From positions 1,364,001-1,428,000 of the forward strand of contig CAWIMC010000001.1 in assembly GCA_963837005.1 (NCBI GenBank): DNA of 64,000 nucleotides, in the 5' to 3' direction. A program made the translations under genes and the position numbers. Of the stretch, positions 35,861-45,373 are shown in pieces; positions within the stretch are counted from its first letter, which is position 1, and each line of letters opens with the position of its first letter. The notes beneath the pieces were generated by a model. That model made no database searches. It was given only the letters and a program-made list of their open reading frames with translations, and was not told the origin of the DNA. Origin of the DNA: CALDTK01 sp963837005 (GTDB lineage: Bacteria > Bacteroidota > Bacteroidia > Chitinophagales > Saprospiraceae).

Positions 35861-37135
35861 ATGCCGTCGCGGCCACCGTCCGGGTCGGCGATCGCATCAG
35901 ATGCAGTTGCGCAGCTCGACGTGCTCGGCTGGGCATCCTCGCTTCACTTGCTCGTACTGTCTGCACTCACATCGGCGTGTGGCGGCGGGGAATTCGCCAT
36001 TCCAGAGACGCGCGAGGAGCAACTCGCGATGCTCGACGAGAAGCAGCGGGAGGAGCGGAAGATTCGCTCGGAGATCACGCAACTCGAGCGTGCCATTGGC
36101 GGGGATTCTACCGCGGTCGTCGACGCGAAGCTCGTGGCGGCCTCACCGATCGTGCTCGGCGACTTCGAGCGCGAAATCGAACTCCAGGCCACCGTCGAGA
36201 GCGACGAGACAGGAGTTGTGACGGTCGAAGTGCCGGGACGGGTTTCGCAGGTCATGGTGCGCGAGGGCCAGTCCGTTCGTCGCGGGCAGGCGCTTCTGCG
36301 TATCGAACAGGAGAGTCTCGGCATCCAGCTCGCCGACCTCCAGGCCAACCTCGGTCTCGCCAAAGACCTCGCCGCGCGCCAGCAACGCCTCCGCGCGCAG
36401 GACATCGGCACCGAGGTGCAGCTCCTCGAGGCCAACAACGCCGTCGAGCGCCTCGAGAAGCAGATTGACCAACTCCGCGTCCAACAGGGCAAGAGCCTCG
36501 TGACGGCCCCCATCTCTGGCACGATCGAGAACAAGATGATTAACCCCGGCGAACTCGCCACGCCCGGTATGCCGCTGATGCAAATCCTCGACGCGGCGAC
36601 GGTCAAGGTGGTCGCCGACGTGCCCGAGACCTACCTCAAGGCCGTCAAGAAGGGCCAGACTGTGCGCGTCGAGTTCCCGAGCATCAACGAGACCCGCCGC
36701 GCCCGCGTCACCGACATCGGTCGTACGATTGACGCTGCCAACCGCACCTTCCGCATCGAGCTCGACATGCCCAATGCTAATCGCCTGCTAAAGCCCAACC
36801 TCCTGGCCAATGTCTACCTCGTCGACTACGCCAAGGCCAACGTCGTCACCGTCCCGAGCGAGACCATCCTCGAGGAGACCGACGGCCGCGAGTACGTCTT
36901 CGTCGCCGAGCCGGTCACCGGCCAGTCCGACACCTACACCGCCAAGAAAGTCTACGTCACCACCGGCGAAAACGACGCCACCAAGCGCGAGGTGACCAGC
37001 GGCCTCAACGCCGGCGACCTACTCGTCAACAAAGGGATGCGCTCGATTGCGGCCGATCAGTCGCTGAGGATCGAGGGGCTTTCGCCAAAACCTAACACTA
37101 CGCCACAACCCACCGCCGCGGCACCAACCCAGTAG
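35861..37135 (+). CDS. RND efflux periplasmic adaptor lipoprotein
   Basis: Membrane fusion protein of about 420 residues. The lipobox is in LLVLSALTSACGGG. A coiled-coil hairpin (LADLQANLGLAKDLAARQQRL, EANNAVERLEKQIDQLRV) lies between two lipoyl halves (VTVEVPGRVSQVMVREGQSVRRGQALLRI and LVTAPISGTIENKMINPGEL), followed by beta-barrel and membrane-proximal domains. The N terminus is uncertain: a better start, MNYTFRKYAVAAT at 35839, is in another frame, so a frame break near 35880-35930 is likely. Confidence 0.88.
   Translation: MPSRPPSGSAIASDAVAQLDVLGWASSLHLLVLSALTSACGGGEFAIPETREEQLAMLDEKQREERKIRSEITQLERAIGGDSTAVVDAKLVAASPIVLGDFEREIELQATVESDETGVVTVEVPGRVSQVMVREGQSVRRGQALLRIEQESLGIQLADLQANLGLAKDLAARQQRLRAQDIGTEVQLLEANNAVERLEKQIDQLRVQQGKSLVTAPISGTIENKMINPGELATPGMPLMQILDAATVKVVADVPETYLKAVKKGQTVRVEFPSINETRRARVTDIGRTIDAANRTFRIELDMPNANRLLKPNLLANVYLVDYAKANVVTVPSETILEETDGREYVFVAEPVTGQSDTYTAKKVYVTTGENDATKREVTSGLNAGDLLVNKGMRSIAADQSLRIEGLSPKPNTTPQPTAAAPTQ
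37077..37091 (-). repeat. Dispersed hairpin, stem GGC/GCC, loop GAAA
   Basis: In the C-terminal tail of the adaptor. Confidence 0.85.
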
Positions 37136-37376
37136 CGCCTGCCCCTTTGCCGACACGAAAGGAAAAAAGGTAGCCTACCCACCAGCGCCACTCTCCCCAA
37201 GTGACGAAGCCACCTAATTAACGCCACTACAAGCGGCGCGTCCAGAAGCCTCCGCGTTCCTCCGCGCTCTCCGCGCCTCCGCGTCAAATCCAAGTCGGGC
37301 GAAGCGTGACCCCAGCAAGCAAAGGCCCATCCCTCCCCTCCCAGCAAGCGAAGCGAGCACCCCAAATTCCACTCCA
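37136..37376. other. Intergenic within the efflux operon
   Basis: A C-rich stretch with CTCCGCGTTCCTCCGCGCTC-like direct repeats, and AGCAAGCGAAGCGAGC at 37341-37356, a relative of the GNA triloop repeats. No gene seen. Confidence 0.4.
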
Positions 37377-40300
37377 ATGGCCTCTCCTACCTCCCCGCAA
37401 GACTTCGACAAGCATCCCGACCAGGAGAAGCGCCTCTTCGGCATTACCGAGGTCGCCGTCAGCAACGGAACGAGCGTCTTCCTGCTTACGATTATGATCT
37501 TCGTGTTCGGGCTGCTCGCCTATCAGACCATCCCCAAGGAACAGTTCCCGGAGGTGTCGCTGCCGACGGTGTTCATTAACACGCCCTACCCCGGCAACTC
37601 CGCCGAGGACATCGAGAACCTGGTTTCGCGTCCCATCGAGCGCGAGCTCCAATCGGTGACCGGCATCAAGGACATCACGAGCTCTAGCGTGCAGGACTTT
37701 TCGATCGTCATCGCGGAGTTCAACTCGGACGAGGACATCGATCAGGCCGTACGCCGCGTCAAGGACGCCGTCGATAAGGCTCGTACTGAATTGCCCACCG
37801 ACCTACCGTCCGATCCGCTGATCCAGGACATCAACTTCGCCGACCTCCCGATCATGGTCGTCAATGTAGCCGGCGACTTCCCTCCCGATGTGCTGCTGAG
37901 CTACGCCGAGGTGCTCGAGGACGAGATCGAAGCCATCGACGAGATTGCTCGTGCAGAAGTCCAGGGCGACCAGGAGCGGCAGGTGCGCGTCGACCTCGAC
38001 CTCCCGAAGATGCAGGCGCTCAAGGTGAGTTTCAACGAGGTGGCGCAGGCCATCCAGGCAGAGAACGTCACGGTATCGGGCGGGGAGCTCGTCACCAACG
38101 AATTTAGGCGCGGCATTCGCGTGGTGGGCGAGTTCGAGAATATGCGCCAACTGGAGGGTTTGGTGGTCAAATCGGAATTTCAGCGACCTATTTACCTGCG
38201 GGACATCGGCCGGGTGACCTACGGGTTCCAAGACCCGACCTCGATCAGTCGCGTGGACGGCTTGCCGGTCATTTCGCTCAATATTATTAAGCGCAAGGGC
38301 GAGAACCTGCTCAGCGCCTCCGACAAGATCAAGGTCGCTATCGAGCAGGCGAAGAAGCAACTTCCGGAGGCCGTCCAGATCTCCACCTTCAACGACCTCA
38401 GCATCGCTACGCGCGACCAGGTGTCCAACCTCGAGAACTCGATCATCTCGGGAGTGATTCTGGTGGTGTTGGTGCTGCTGTTCTTTTTAGGCCTCAAGAA
38501 TGCAGCCTTCGTCGGGATGGCCATTCCGCTGTCGATGCTGCTCGGCATCCTGATCCTCGACCTGACAGGCACGACACTCAATGTCGTGGTACTCTTTAGC
38601 CTCATCCTGGCGCTGGGTTTGCTGGTCGACAACGGCATCGTCGTCATCGAGAACGTCTATCGCTATTTGCAAGAAGGCTATAGCGCTTCGGAAGCGGCGA
38701 GACGAGGCACCGGCGAGGTAGCTGTTCCGATTATCGTTTCGACACTCACCACACTGGCCGCGTTTGCGCCGTTAGCGTTTTGGCCGGGCCTCATCGGTGA
38801 GTTCTTCAAGTACATGCCGATCACGCTGATCATCGTTTTGACGTCCAGTCTCTTCGTGGCCGTCGTGATTAACCCCGTGTTCATGGCCTCCTTCGCGACG
38901 CTAGAGAAGGCCGCCCCCACGGCGAGCGAACGGGCTAGGCGGCGGCGGATGAACCTCCTCTCGGTGGCAGGAATGCTGGTTTTGGCGACAGCCTTCCACT
39001 TCATCCCCGGACGCGCCACGCAGATTTTGACGCAACGTAATGCTCATCGGGGCCGTCATCTCGCTCGGCTACTTCTGGGTCATCCGCCCCCTCGCCTTCC
39101 GCTTCCAGGATGGCTTCCTTCCGGTGCTCGAGCGGGCCTACGATAAGTTCGTCACCTTCGCCCTGCGCTACAGCTGGGCCATCCTCGGGGGTACGGTCGC
39201 GATGCTGGTCGGCTCGATCCTACTGTTTGCCGTCAAGCCGCCACCGATCGAGTTCTTCCCGAGCGCCGACCCGCAATACGTCAACGTTTTCGTGGACTTG
39301 CCGCTCGGCTCCGACATCGCCGCCACCGACCGTATGGTCAAGGAGATCGCCGACAAGATCTCGCTTTCGCTAAAACCTTACGAGCCAATAGTAGAAAATG
39401 TCCTCGCGCAAATTGGCGAAAACACCGCCGACCCGAACGGCGACCCCGAACCCGGCTTCTCCCCAAACAAAGCCCGCATCTCCGTCGCCTTTATCCCGAG
39501 TACCGATCGCGGCGGCATCTCCTCGATGGACGCCATGAATGAGATCCGCCGCTCGATCGGAGAGTACCCCGGTGTGCAGGTCGTGGTCGATAAGAACGCC
39601 GACGGTCCGCCGGTGGGCAAGCCGATCAATCTCGAGATCAGCGGGGAGGACATCTCCGAACTCGTGGTCCTAGCGCAGGACATAACGACCTACTTCAACG
39701 CCGAGAACATCCGCGGCATCGAGGAACTCAAGACCGACGTGCAGCTCGGCAAACCGGAGATGCTCGTCAACGTCAACCGCGACGCCGCCCGCCGCTACGG
39801 CATCTCGACTCGGGACATTGCCCTGGCACTCAGGACGAGCGTCTACGGCTCGGAGGTGAGCCAGTTCAAGCAGGGCGAGGACGAGTACCCCATTTTCGTA
39901 CGCCTCGATACTACGTACCGCAACGACATCAATGCGCTGCTCAATCAGCCGATCACGTTTCGCAATCCCGCCAACGGCCAGATCGCTCAGGTGCCGATTA
40001 CGGCGGTGGCCAGCATCGACTATTCGAGCACCTACACCGCCATCAAGCGCAAGGACCTAAAGCGCGTCATCACGATCCAATCTGGTGTTACCGATGGTGC
40101 CAATGCCAACGCGATCGTAGGTGATTTGGAGCAGTTGATGGCAGCCTACGACCTACCCGACGGCGTGACCTACGAATTTACGGGGGAGCAGAAGGAGCAG
40201 GCCGAGGCGATGAGCTTTCTGATGGGTGCCTTCGGGGTGGCGGTGTTTGCGATCCTGATCATCCTCGTGGCGCAGTTCAACAGCTTTTCGGCACCGGTTA

Positions 40301-40881
40301 TCATCGGTCTGAGTATTCTTTTCTCCTTGATCGGGGTACTGGTCGGCTACGTGGTGACGGGCCAGACATACTCTATAGCCATGTCGAGTATTGGAGTGAT
40401 CTCGCTGGCGGGGGTCGTGGTCAACAACGCGATCGTACTGATCGACTTCATCAATTTGAAACGCGAGGAGCGCCGCAAGGAGTTGAAGATTGCCGACGAC
40501 GAGCGGCTGCCACTGTCGGAGATCCGCCTCGCCATTGCTCGGGCTGGGGCCACGCGTCTGCGGCCTGTGCTCCTGACCGCCATCACGACGGTACTCGGCC
40601 TAGTGCCGCTGGCCATTGGTCTCAACATCAACTTCATCACGCTGGTCACCGACTTCGACCCGCAGTACTTTCTCGGGGGCGACAATACGGCCTTCTGGGG
40701 TGCGCTCGCCTGGACGGTGATCTACGGCCTCACGTTCGCTACTTTCCTCACCCTCGTGGTGGTGCCGGTAATGGTCTTGATCTTTTACCGTCTCGAACTA
40801 GGCATCCGTAAGCTTAGAGGGAAGGATAAGCCGGTGGCCGACATTTCCGATGACCGCACCTTGGGTGCACTAACCGTTTGA
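37377..40881 (+). CDS. RND efflux permease (AcrB/CusA-type), one frame break
   Basis: Inner membrane proton-driven exporter, about 1165 residues when joined. N-terminal SVFLLTIMIFVFGLLAYQTIPKEQ, porter domains (EDIENLVSRPIERELQSVTG), TM4 with the proton-relay segment LILALGLLVDNGIVVIENV, and in the second half VVNNAIVLIDFINLKREERR. The frame changes at about 39030 (GRATQIL / MLIGAVISLGYF); both halves are otherwise intact. With the TolC and adaptor genes it forms a complete tripartite pump. The hydrophobic pair of Asp residues expected in TM4 is partly present. Confidence 0.93.
38979..38993 (+). repeat. Dispersed hairpin, stem GGC/GCC, loop GACA
   Basis: In the RND permease gene, read as VLATA. 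Confidence 0.7.
39362..39376 (-). repeat. Dispersed hairpin, 2-bp stem GC/GC, loop GAAA
   Basis: In the RND permease gene, read as LSLKP. Confidence 0.6.
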
Positions 40882-40886
40882 ACCCC

Positions 40887-41468
40887 ATGACCCCGCTCAC
40901 CCTTATTGCCCCGACGCGCGCTATCGTCCGTCGCCTCCCGAGACCCTCCCGCCACATGAGCGCCACCGCCGAAATGCCCTACTTCATTCGCCCCTCGGCG
41001 AATTTGAGTCCCGCCGTCAAGCGCGCTGCATACGTGGAATTGCGCGCCGCCGCCCAGGCCGTGCTCTTCGGCGAGACCGACCGCGTCGTCAAGCAGGCAA
41101 CGCTCGCCTGTCTCATCAAGACCTATCTGCCGTACGCCTACTGGGCAGGCTTTTATGATGTAAAGGGCGAAGAGTTAAAGATAGGTCCGTACCAGGGCAC
41201 GCTTGGTTGCCTGAGCATTGCAATGGGTCGCGGGGTCTGCGGACGGGTGGCCGTTTCCGGCAAAACCATCATCGAGCACGACGTGCACGCCCTCACGGGT
41301 GCGGAGCACATCGCGTGTGATCCGAACAGTCGCTCGGAGATCGTAGTGCCGTGTTTTGGCGAAAGCCAGGACCTCTTTGCGGTGCTGGACATCGATAGCA
41401 CAGAGCCAGGGAGCTTTGACGAAGTGGATCGCGTGGAGCTGGAGGCGCTGTTGGGGGAAGTGTTTTAG
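40887..41468 (+). CDS. msrC: Free methionine-(R)-sulfoxide reductase (GAF domain)
   Basis: Cytoplasmic GAF-fold enzyme that reduces free Met-R-sulfoxide, about 170-195 residues. The three Cys residues of the family are seen in TLGCLSIAMGRGVCGRVAV and AEHIACDPNSRSEIVVP; FAVLDIDSTEPGSFDEVD is the family C-terminal motif. ATG at 40887 overlaps nothing; MSATAEMPYF at 40956 may be the real start because homologues begin near there. It directly follows the efflux permease gene and may share its transcript. Confidence 0.88.
   Translation: MTPLTLIAPTRAIVRRLPRPSRHMSATAEMPYFIRPSANLSPAVKRAAYVELRAAAQAVLFGETDRVVKQATLACLIKTYLPYAYWAGFYDVKGEELKIGPYQGTLGCLSIAMGRGVCGRVAVSGKTIIEHDVHALTGAEHIACDPNSRSEIVVPCFGESQDLFAVLDIDSTEPGSFDEVDRVELEALLGEVF
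41353..41367 (+). repeat. Dispersed hairpin, stem GGC/GCC, loop GAAA
   Basis: In msrC, read as CFGESQ. Confidence 0.85.
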
Positions 41469-41687
41469 CTTTTGCCAGGGCGTCCACCCCGGTCGCTTCT
41501 TTGAAGGAAGCTGCGGCGAAGCAAGCGTGAGGGTGCGACAGGTCTTGAGCCCGTGCCACTCGAAGGGGCGTGCGCTTTGCTCTGTGAAAGAGCCTCCTCT
41601 CGTTTGTATGAGCGTTGGAACTAAAGTTGAAAGCAGTTCAAGAAGTTGGTGCAGCGTTCTCGGTCACGTCGGCGTCTACAGGATACA
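41469..41687. other. Intergenic, no gene seen
   Basis: No convincing gene, terminator or repeat. Confidence 0.3.
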
Positions 41688-42035
41688 ATGAGAGCAATCA
41701 CAACTGTTAGCATCCTTTGTCTCGCGGTGGCCTGCAATCGGGATGATGACTTGGCCCCGGTCGGAGCGCTCGAGGATGCACCGCCATGTGTACAAGAGTT
41801 CGTCGGCTCTATTAATTCGATAGACCGCATTTATCCTCCTTGGTACGTCCGCGCGCAGCGCATTGGAGCCGAAACGCACTACTGGCTCGACACCGGGGCT
41901 CCAGCGTGGGACGGTATCGACAGGGTCGTCGATGGAAACTGCAATGAGGTCTGTTCTTTCGGCGGCTTCAGGCTTGCGCTCGCCTGTGAGGCCGACTACG
42001 ATACGAAAGCTTGGATCGAGATTTGGAAAGGGTAA
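41688..42035 (+). CDS. Small cysteine-containing lipoprotein
   Basis: 115 residues. Signal and lipobox (TTVSILCLAVACNRDDD), then a short domain with RIGAETHYWLDTGAPAWDG and VDGNCNEVCSFGGFRLAL. This recalls small Bacteroidota lipoproteins of the DUF6970 type, which bind no known ligand. The start ATG gives MRAITTVSIL. Function unknown. It stands alone between two intergenic regions. Confidence 0.65.
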   Translation: MRAITTVSILCLAVACNRDDDLAPVGALEDAPPCVQEFVGSINSIDRIYPPWYVRAQRIGAETHYWLDTGAPAWDGIDRVVDGNCNEVCSFGGFRLALACEADYDTKAWIEIWKG

Positions 42036-42066
42036 GATCGGACTACGTGGCTAGAGCGGTGCGACC

Positions 42067-42180
42067 GTTTTGTAACCACCCACCGGCCCCCTCCTTGTTG
42101 GGAATGCTGCCGCGAGACTAGCTGATCCGATGGGCTATCGCATTTTCAATAAGGTAAGGGGCCCGGGGTGGTTACAAAAC
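42067..42180. repeat. Imperfect inverted repeat, about 35-base arms
   Basis: GTTTTGTAACCACC at 42067-42080 is the exact complement of GGTGGTTACAAAAC at 42167-42180. Beyond these 14 bases the arms continue imperfectly through a GGCCCC block. The loop is about 40 bases. It could be a small non-autonomous element or a long terminator of the lipoprotein gene. Confidence 0.7.
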
Positions 42181-42265
42181 GCGTGAATAAGCACGCGGAG
42201 CCCTCACGAGGGAGCGCACGCACGACGAGCACGTCGGCAGGCCGGAGGTCTGCATGTAGGCCAGC

Positions 42266-42281
42266 AAGCACTTTAGTGCTT
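42266..42281 (-). terminator. Small hairpin after the EamA gene
   Basis: AAGCACT pairs with AGTGCTT across TT, just past the stop of the EamA gene. No T-run follows on that strand. Confidence 0.4.
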
Positions 42282-42286
42282 CTGAG

Positions 42287-43174
42287 CTAAACATCTGCAT
42301 GCCGCACCAATAAATTCCCCACGTTCGCCACCACGATACACCCGATCCCAACCAAGGTCAGCCAGCCGTAAGTCTCCCCCAGGAAGTAGCTCCCTAGCAC
42401 CAGCATGAATACCGCCTCGACATACTTCAGCGGCATCACCTGGGACGAACGGCCGGTCTGCATGGCGGTGGTCATGAAGTACTGACCGACGAGACCGACG
42501 AGGCCAATACTTGCGAGCTTGGGCCAGTCTGCCTCGGTCGGCATAGCGGAGTTGCCAAAGGTGAGCGCCCAACCTCCGAACCCGACCAGCGTCGCGAAGC
42601 CCGTAAACCAAGCTACGAGCACCATCGTGTGTTCCGACTTGCCGATCTTCTTAATGATCGTAAAAGTGGCCCCGTCGAGGACGGCGGAGGCGAGCACCAG
42701 CAGGAGCCCGAAAGTTGCGATCCGCGGATCGAAGCCTTTGACCATCACTACCCCTGCGAAGGCCAGGAGGAACAACAGCCACTGTTTGCGCTTGACGCGC
42801 TCCTTCAGCAGGTAAGCCACGAAGGCCACGGCGAAAATTGGCGATAAGTATCGCATCGCCACGGCGGCCGTGATCGGAAGCGTCTCGATGGCGACGAAGA
42901 AAAGCACGAGGCTCGTGGAGCCGGTCATGGCGCGTAAAAACAGGAGCTTCGGTCGGTTGCCGCGTAGGGGGATGCCCTTGTACAGCAGGTATCCCAGCGT
43001 CGGGACGAAGGTCCCCAGTCCCCGGAAGCCCGTCACCGCGAAGCCGCCGAGATGACTGAGCTGCTTGGCGAGCACATACATCGTCGAGAAGGCCAGCCCC
43101 GCTAAAAGCATGTAAACCGTCGGGCGCATCTGCATGGCGGCGAAGATGGCCGACATAGGCTGCCCCCACTTCAT
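42287..43174 (-). CDS. EamA-family (DMT superfamily) permease
   Basis: Inner membrane transporter of about 295 residues with ten predicted helices in two EamA repeats: VYMLLAGLAFSTMYVLAKQL ... AVAMRYLSPIFAVAFVAYLLKE, then GLLLVLASAVLDGATFTIIKK ... QVMPLKYVEAVFMLVLGSYFLGE. Substrates of such permeases include amino acids and nucleosides; this one cannot be assigned. No frame break. The start could also be MSAIFAAMQM, six codons later. Confidence 0.9.
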   Translation of the reverse strand: MKWGQPMSAIFAAMQMRPTVYMLLAGLAFSTMYVLAKQLSHLGGFAVTGFRGLGTFVPTLGYLLYKGIPLRGNRPKLLFLRAMTGSTSLVLFFVAIETLPITAAVAMRYLSPIFAVAFVAYLLKERVKRKQWLLFLLAFAGVVMVKGFDPRIATFGLLLVLASAVLDGATFTIIKKIGKSEHTMVLVAWFTGFATLVGFGGWALTFGNSAMPTEADWPKLASIGLVGLVGQYFMTTAMQTGRSSQVMPLKYVEAVFMLVLGSYFLGETYGWLTLVGIGCIVVANVGNLLVRHADV

Positions 43175-43194
43175 CGAGATATACTAAACTTTTT

Positions 43195-43393
43195 GCATAC
43201 TTGGCACGATTATTACAGATGCTAAGGTATCGCAATGTGTATGTCATTGCCGGTCATCCAAGTATGATCGGCCTGCAACCATCGGCGACAGGGCACGTAA
43301 GGTGTTCATGCGGTCTTCGGGCCCCTCCTAACTGAGTGTTTGTTCATAGTTTTGTTTGCCGTTCCCCAGCGCCTTCGCTGGGGAATTTTTTTT
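43195..43393 (+). ncRNA. Candidate small RNA of about 190 nt with strong terminator
   Basis: The segment between the divergent EamA start and the end of yetF has no gene on the plus strand, yet ends in a near-perfect intrinsic terminator for that strand. Upstream, TTGCAT at 43190 and TATTAC at 43211 resemble promoter boxes. Inside, GCAATG/CATTGC and GCCGGTCAT/ATGATCGGC form two hairpins that share bases and so exclude each other. I do not recognise a known RNA family; 6S RNA is possible by size. Confidence 0.4.
43362..43393 (+). terminator. Strong intrinsic terminator
   Basis: TTCCCCAGCG, loop CCTT, CGCTGGGGAA, then eight T. The 10-bp stem is perfect. The T-run is on the plus strand only, so it does not serve the flanking minus-strand genes. 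Confidence 0.9.
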
Positions 43394-43466
43394 GCCCGGT
43401 GTATTCGTTCGCGCGGTGAGACGTGGGGCAGTTAGAAGTTTGATCGGACAAATCTGGCCTTCGATC

Positions 43467-44042
43467 CTAGGCAGCGCTCCGTGGGTTCAACGGCTCGAAG
43501 TTGCTGGCCGCTTGGAGGGTGGCGGTTTGGTCGGCCTCTACCCTGTTCATCACGATCAATTCGCCGTTGCTCTCTAACAGTACGGCGGCCACTTGCGAAG
43601 GCGCACCCTGAGCGTTTTGCCGAATGGCGCCTAGAATCTCCGACTTCGGGACACGCTCCTTGCGCATTTCCCGCTCGAAGTAGGTACCGTGGAAGAAAAG
43701 GATGGTCGGGGGGGCCTTGACGAGGTCCGAGAAGGCACTGCTGCGAACACTGAGCGTGGTGACAACCCACTGCGCTCCAATGAGAGTCAGGAAAGCCGCC
43801 ATCGTCTGCACGTACGTGACGCCGCCGCTCACGAGCGCACTCGCCATTACCGAACCCATGGCCACGGTGACCACCCAGTCGAACATGTTCATCTTCGACA
43901 GCGTCCGCTTGCCGCTCGTGCGTAGCAACACGATTAGCGATACATAGCACGACACACCCACGAGGACAGTCTTGAAGATTGGTCCCCATCCATCGAAAAA
44001 CCAGCTACCTACGTCCATAACAGCATCCTTTAGCCACCGCAA
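43467..44042 (-). CDS. DUF421 / YetF-like membrane protein
   Basis: 191 residues. Three N-terminal helices (PIFKTVLVGVSCYVSLIVLL, MFDWVVTVAMGSVMASALV, TMAAFLTLIGAQWVVTTLS) precede a cytoplasmic domain with PPTILFFHGTYFEREMRKERV and GELIVMN, as in YetF. Family role unknown. An alternative start is MDVGSWFFDG at codon 9. Confidence 0.88.
   Translation of the reverse strand: MRWLKDAVMDVGSWFFDGWGPIFKTVLVGVSCYVSLIVLLRTSGKRTLSKMNMFDWVVTVAMGSVMASALVSGGVTYVQTMAAFLTLIGAQWVVTTLSVRSSAFSDLVKAPPTILFFHGTYFEREMRKERVPKSEILGAIRQNAQGAPSQVAAVLLESNGELIVMNRVEADQTATLQAASNFEPLNPRSAA
43614..43628 (+). repeat. Dispersed hairpin, stem GCC/GGC, loop GAAT
   Basis: In the YetF-like gene. Confidence 0.65.
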
Positions 44043-44070
44043 CGCCTAAAAAGTCGACATTGTGGGCCAC

Positions 44071-45270
44071 ATGCCCAAGCTCTTCGATACCGCCAACACC
44101 CGCCGCCTCCGCGCCGCCGCTCAGGACTTCCTCGAGCGAGAGGTCTTCCCGAACGAACTCCAGTGGCTCCAACAGGACTTCGCGGAGCTGGAACCTGTTT
44201 TGCGGAAGCACAAACCAGAACTCCAACGCCTCGGCCTCTGGAACCTCTACCACGGCCCGGACCACGGCGGACCTGGACTCACTCTCGCCGAGGTAGCCCG
44301 CGTAGGCGAGGTGATTGGGCAAAGCATTTTCGGCCTCTACCTCATCAATGCCCAGGCCCCGGACGCCGGCAACCTAGAGCTGTTGATGAAATACGCCTCC
44401 CCAGAGCTTACCCATCGCTACGTCGAGCCGATGCTCGCCGGTGAGATGCGCAGCTGCTTCGGGATGACCGAACCCGACCTGGCCGGCAGCAATCCAACGC
44501 GCATGGACACGACCGCTGTGATCGACGGGGACGAGTTCGTCATCAACGGACGCAAGTGGTTCACGACCGGAGCAGACGGAGCGAGCCTTTGCATCGTGAT
44601 GGCGATCACCGACCCGGACGCCGAGCGTGCTCACGAGCGCGCGAGCATGATCGTTGTGCCGACCGAAGCGCAGGGCTACCGCCGGATGCGCAACATCTCC
44701 ATCATGGGCCATGCCGGCTCGGGCTGGCTGAGTCACGCGGAGGTAGACCTAACGGATGTCCGGGTGCCGCGTAGCAACTTACTCGGACCACTGCACCAAG
44801 GCTTTCGGCTCGCGCAGCAGCGATTGGGGCCAGGACGGATTCATCACTGCATGCGGTGGATTGGTCTGGCGGAGCGCAGCTTCCAACTCCTGCTCGCGCG
44901 GGCGGCGACACGCGAGATCGGGCACGGACAAGTATTAGGCGACAAGCAGATGGTGCAGGCGATGATCGCGGAGAGTCGCGCCGAGATCGACGGCGCGCGA
45001 CTAATGGTATTGCATGCTGCCCACAAGATCGACGAGGAGGGCGCCAAGGCGGCCCGCAATGAAATTAGCGCCATCAAATTTACGGTTGCCGCAATGCTCA
45101 ATCGCGTGGTGGATAGAGCAATTCAGGTGCACGGTGGGCTCGGGGTGACGGACGATACTATTTTGAGCTTCCTGTATAGAGAAGAACGAGCGGCTAGGAT
45201 TTACGACGGGACGGACGAGACGCACAAGGCGAGTCTGGCGCGGCAGTTGTTGCGGGGGGTGGCGAGTTGA
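44071..45270 (+). CDS. Acyl-CoA dehydrogenase (ACAD10/11-like)
   Basis: Flavoenzyme of about 400 residues. It has CFGMTEPDLAGSNPTRMDTTA (FAD and substrate contacts), EFVINGRKWFTTGADGA and the C-terminal IQVHGGLGVTDDTILSFLYREERAARIYDGTDETHK. The usual active-site Glu of short-chain enzymes is replaced in the YDGTDE segment, as in the ACAD10/11 group. Several genes of fatty-acid oxidation would be expected elsewhere; none are adjacent. No frame break. Confidence 0.92.
   Translation: MPKLFDTANTRRLRAAAQDFLEREVFPNELQWLQQDFAELEPVLRKHKPELQRLGLWNLYHGPDHGGPGLTLAEVARVGEVIGQSIFGLYLINAQAPDAGNLELLMKYASPELTHRYVEPMLAGEMRSCFGMTEPDLAGSNPTRMDTTAVIDGDEFVINGRKWFTTGADGASLCIVMAITDPDAERAHERASMIVVPTEAQGYRRMRNISIMGHAGSGWLSHAEVDLTDVRVPRSNLLGPLHQGFRLAQQRLGPGRIHHCMRWIGLAERSFQLLLARAATREIGHGQVLGDKQMVQAMIAESRAEIDGARLMVLHAAHKIDEEGAKAARNEISAIKFTVAAMLNRVVDRAIQVHGGLGVTDDTILSFLYREERAARIYDGTDETHKASLARQLLRGVAS
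44197..44210 (+). repeat. Dispersed hairpin, stem TGC/GCA, loop GGAA
   Basis: Only GTTT before the stem. In the acyl-CoA dehydrogenase gene. Confidence 0.65.
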
Positions 45271-45373
45271 TGTCAAATTCTCAAATTTCTACTATCAAAT
45301 GTGCTGCCGCGTAGTCCGTCCACCTTGACGCAAGCACGGCCAGTTGGAATTTGCACCGCCTACCTTTCCGCCT

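Noticed and set aside
39020..39045. Programmed frameshift in the RND permease gene
   Set aside because: No slippery heptamer or downstream structure seen, and similar breaks occur in many unrelated genes of the window.
42067..42180. Integron attC site
   Set aside because: The ends do not show the RYYYAAC/GTTRRRY pair in the needed arrangement, and no integrase or cassette array is present.
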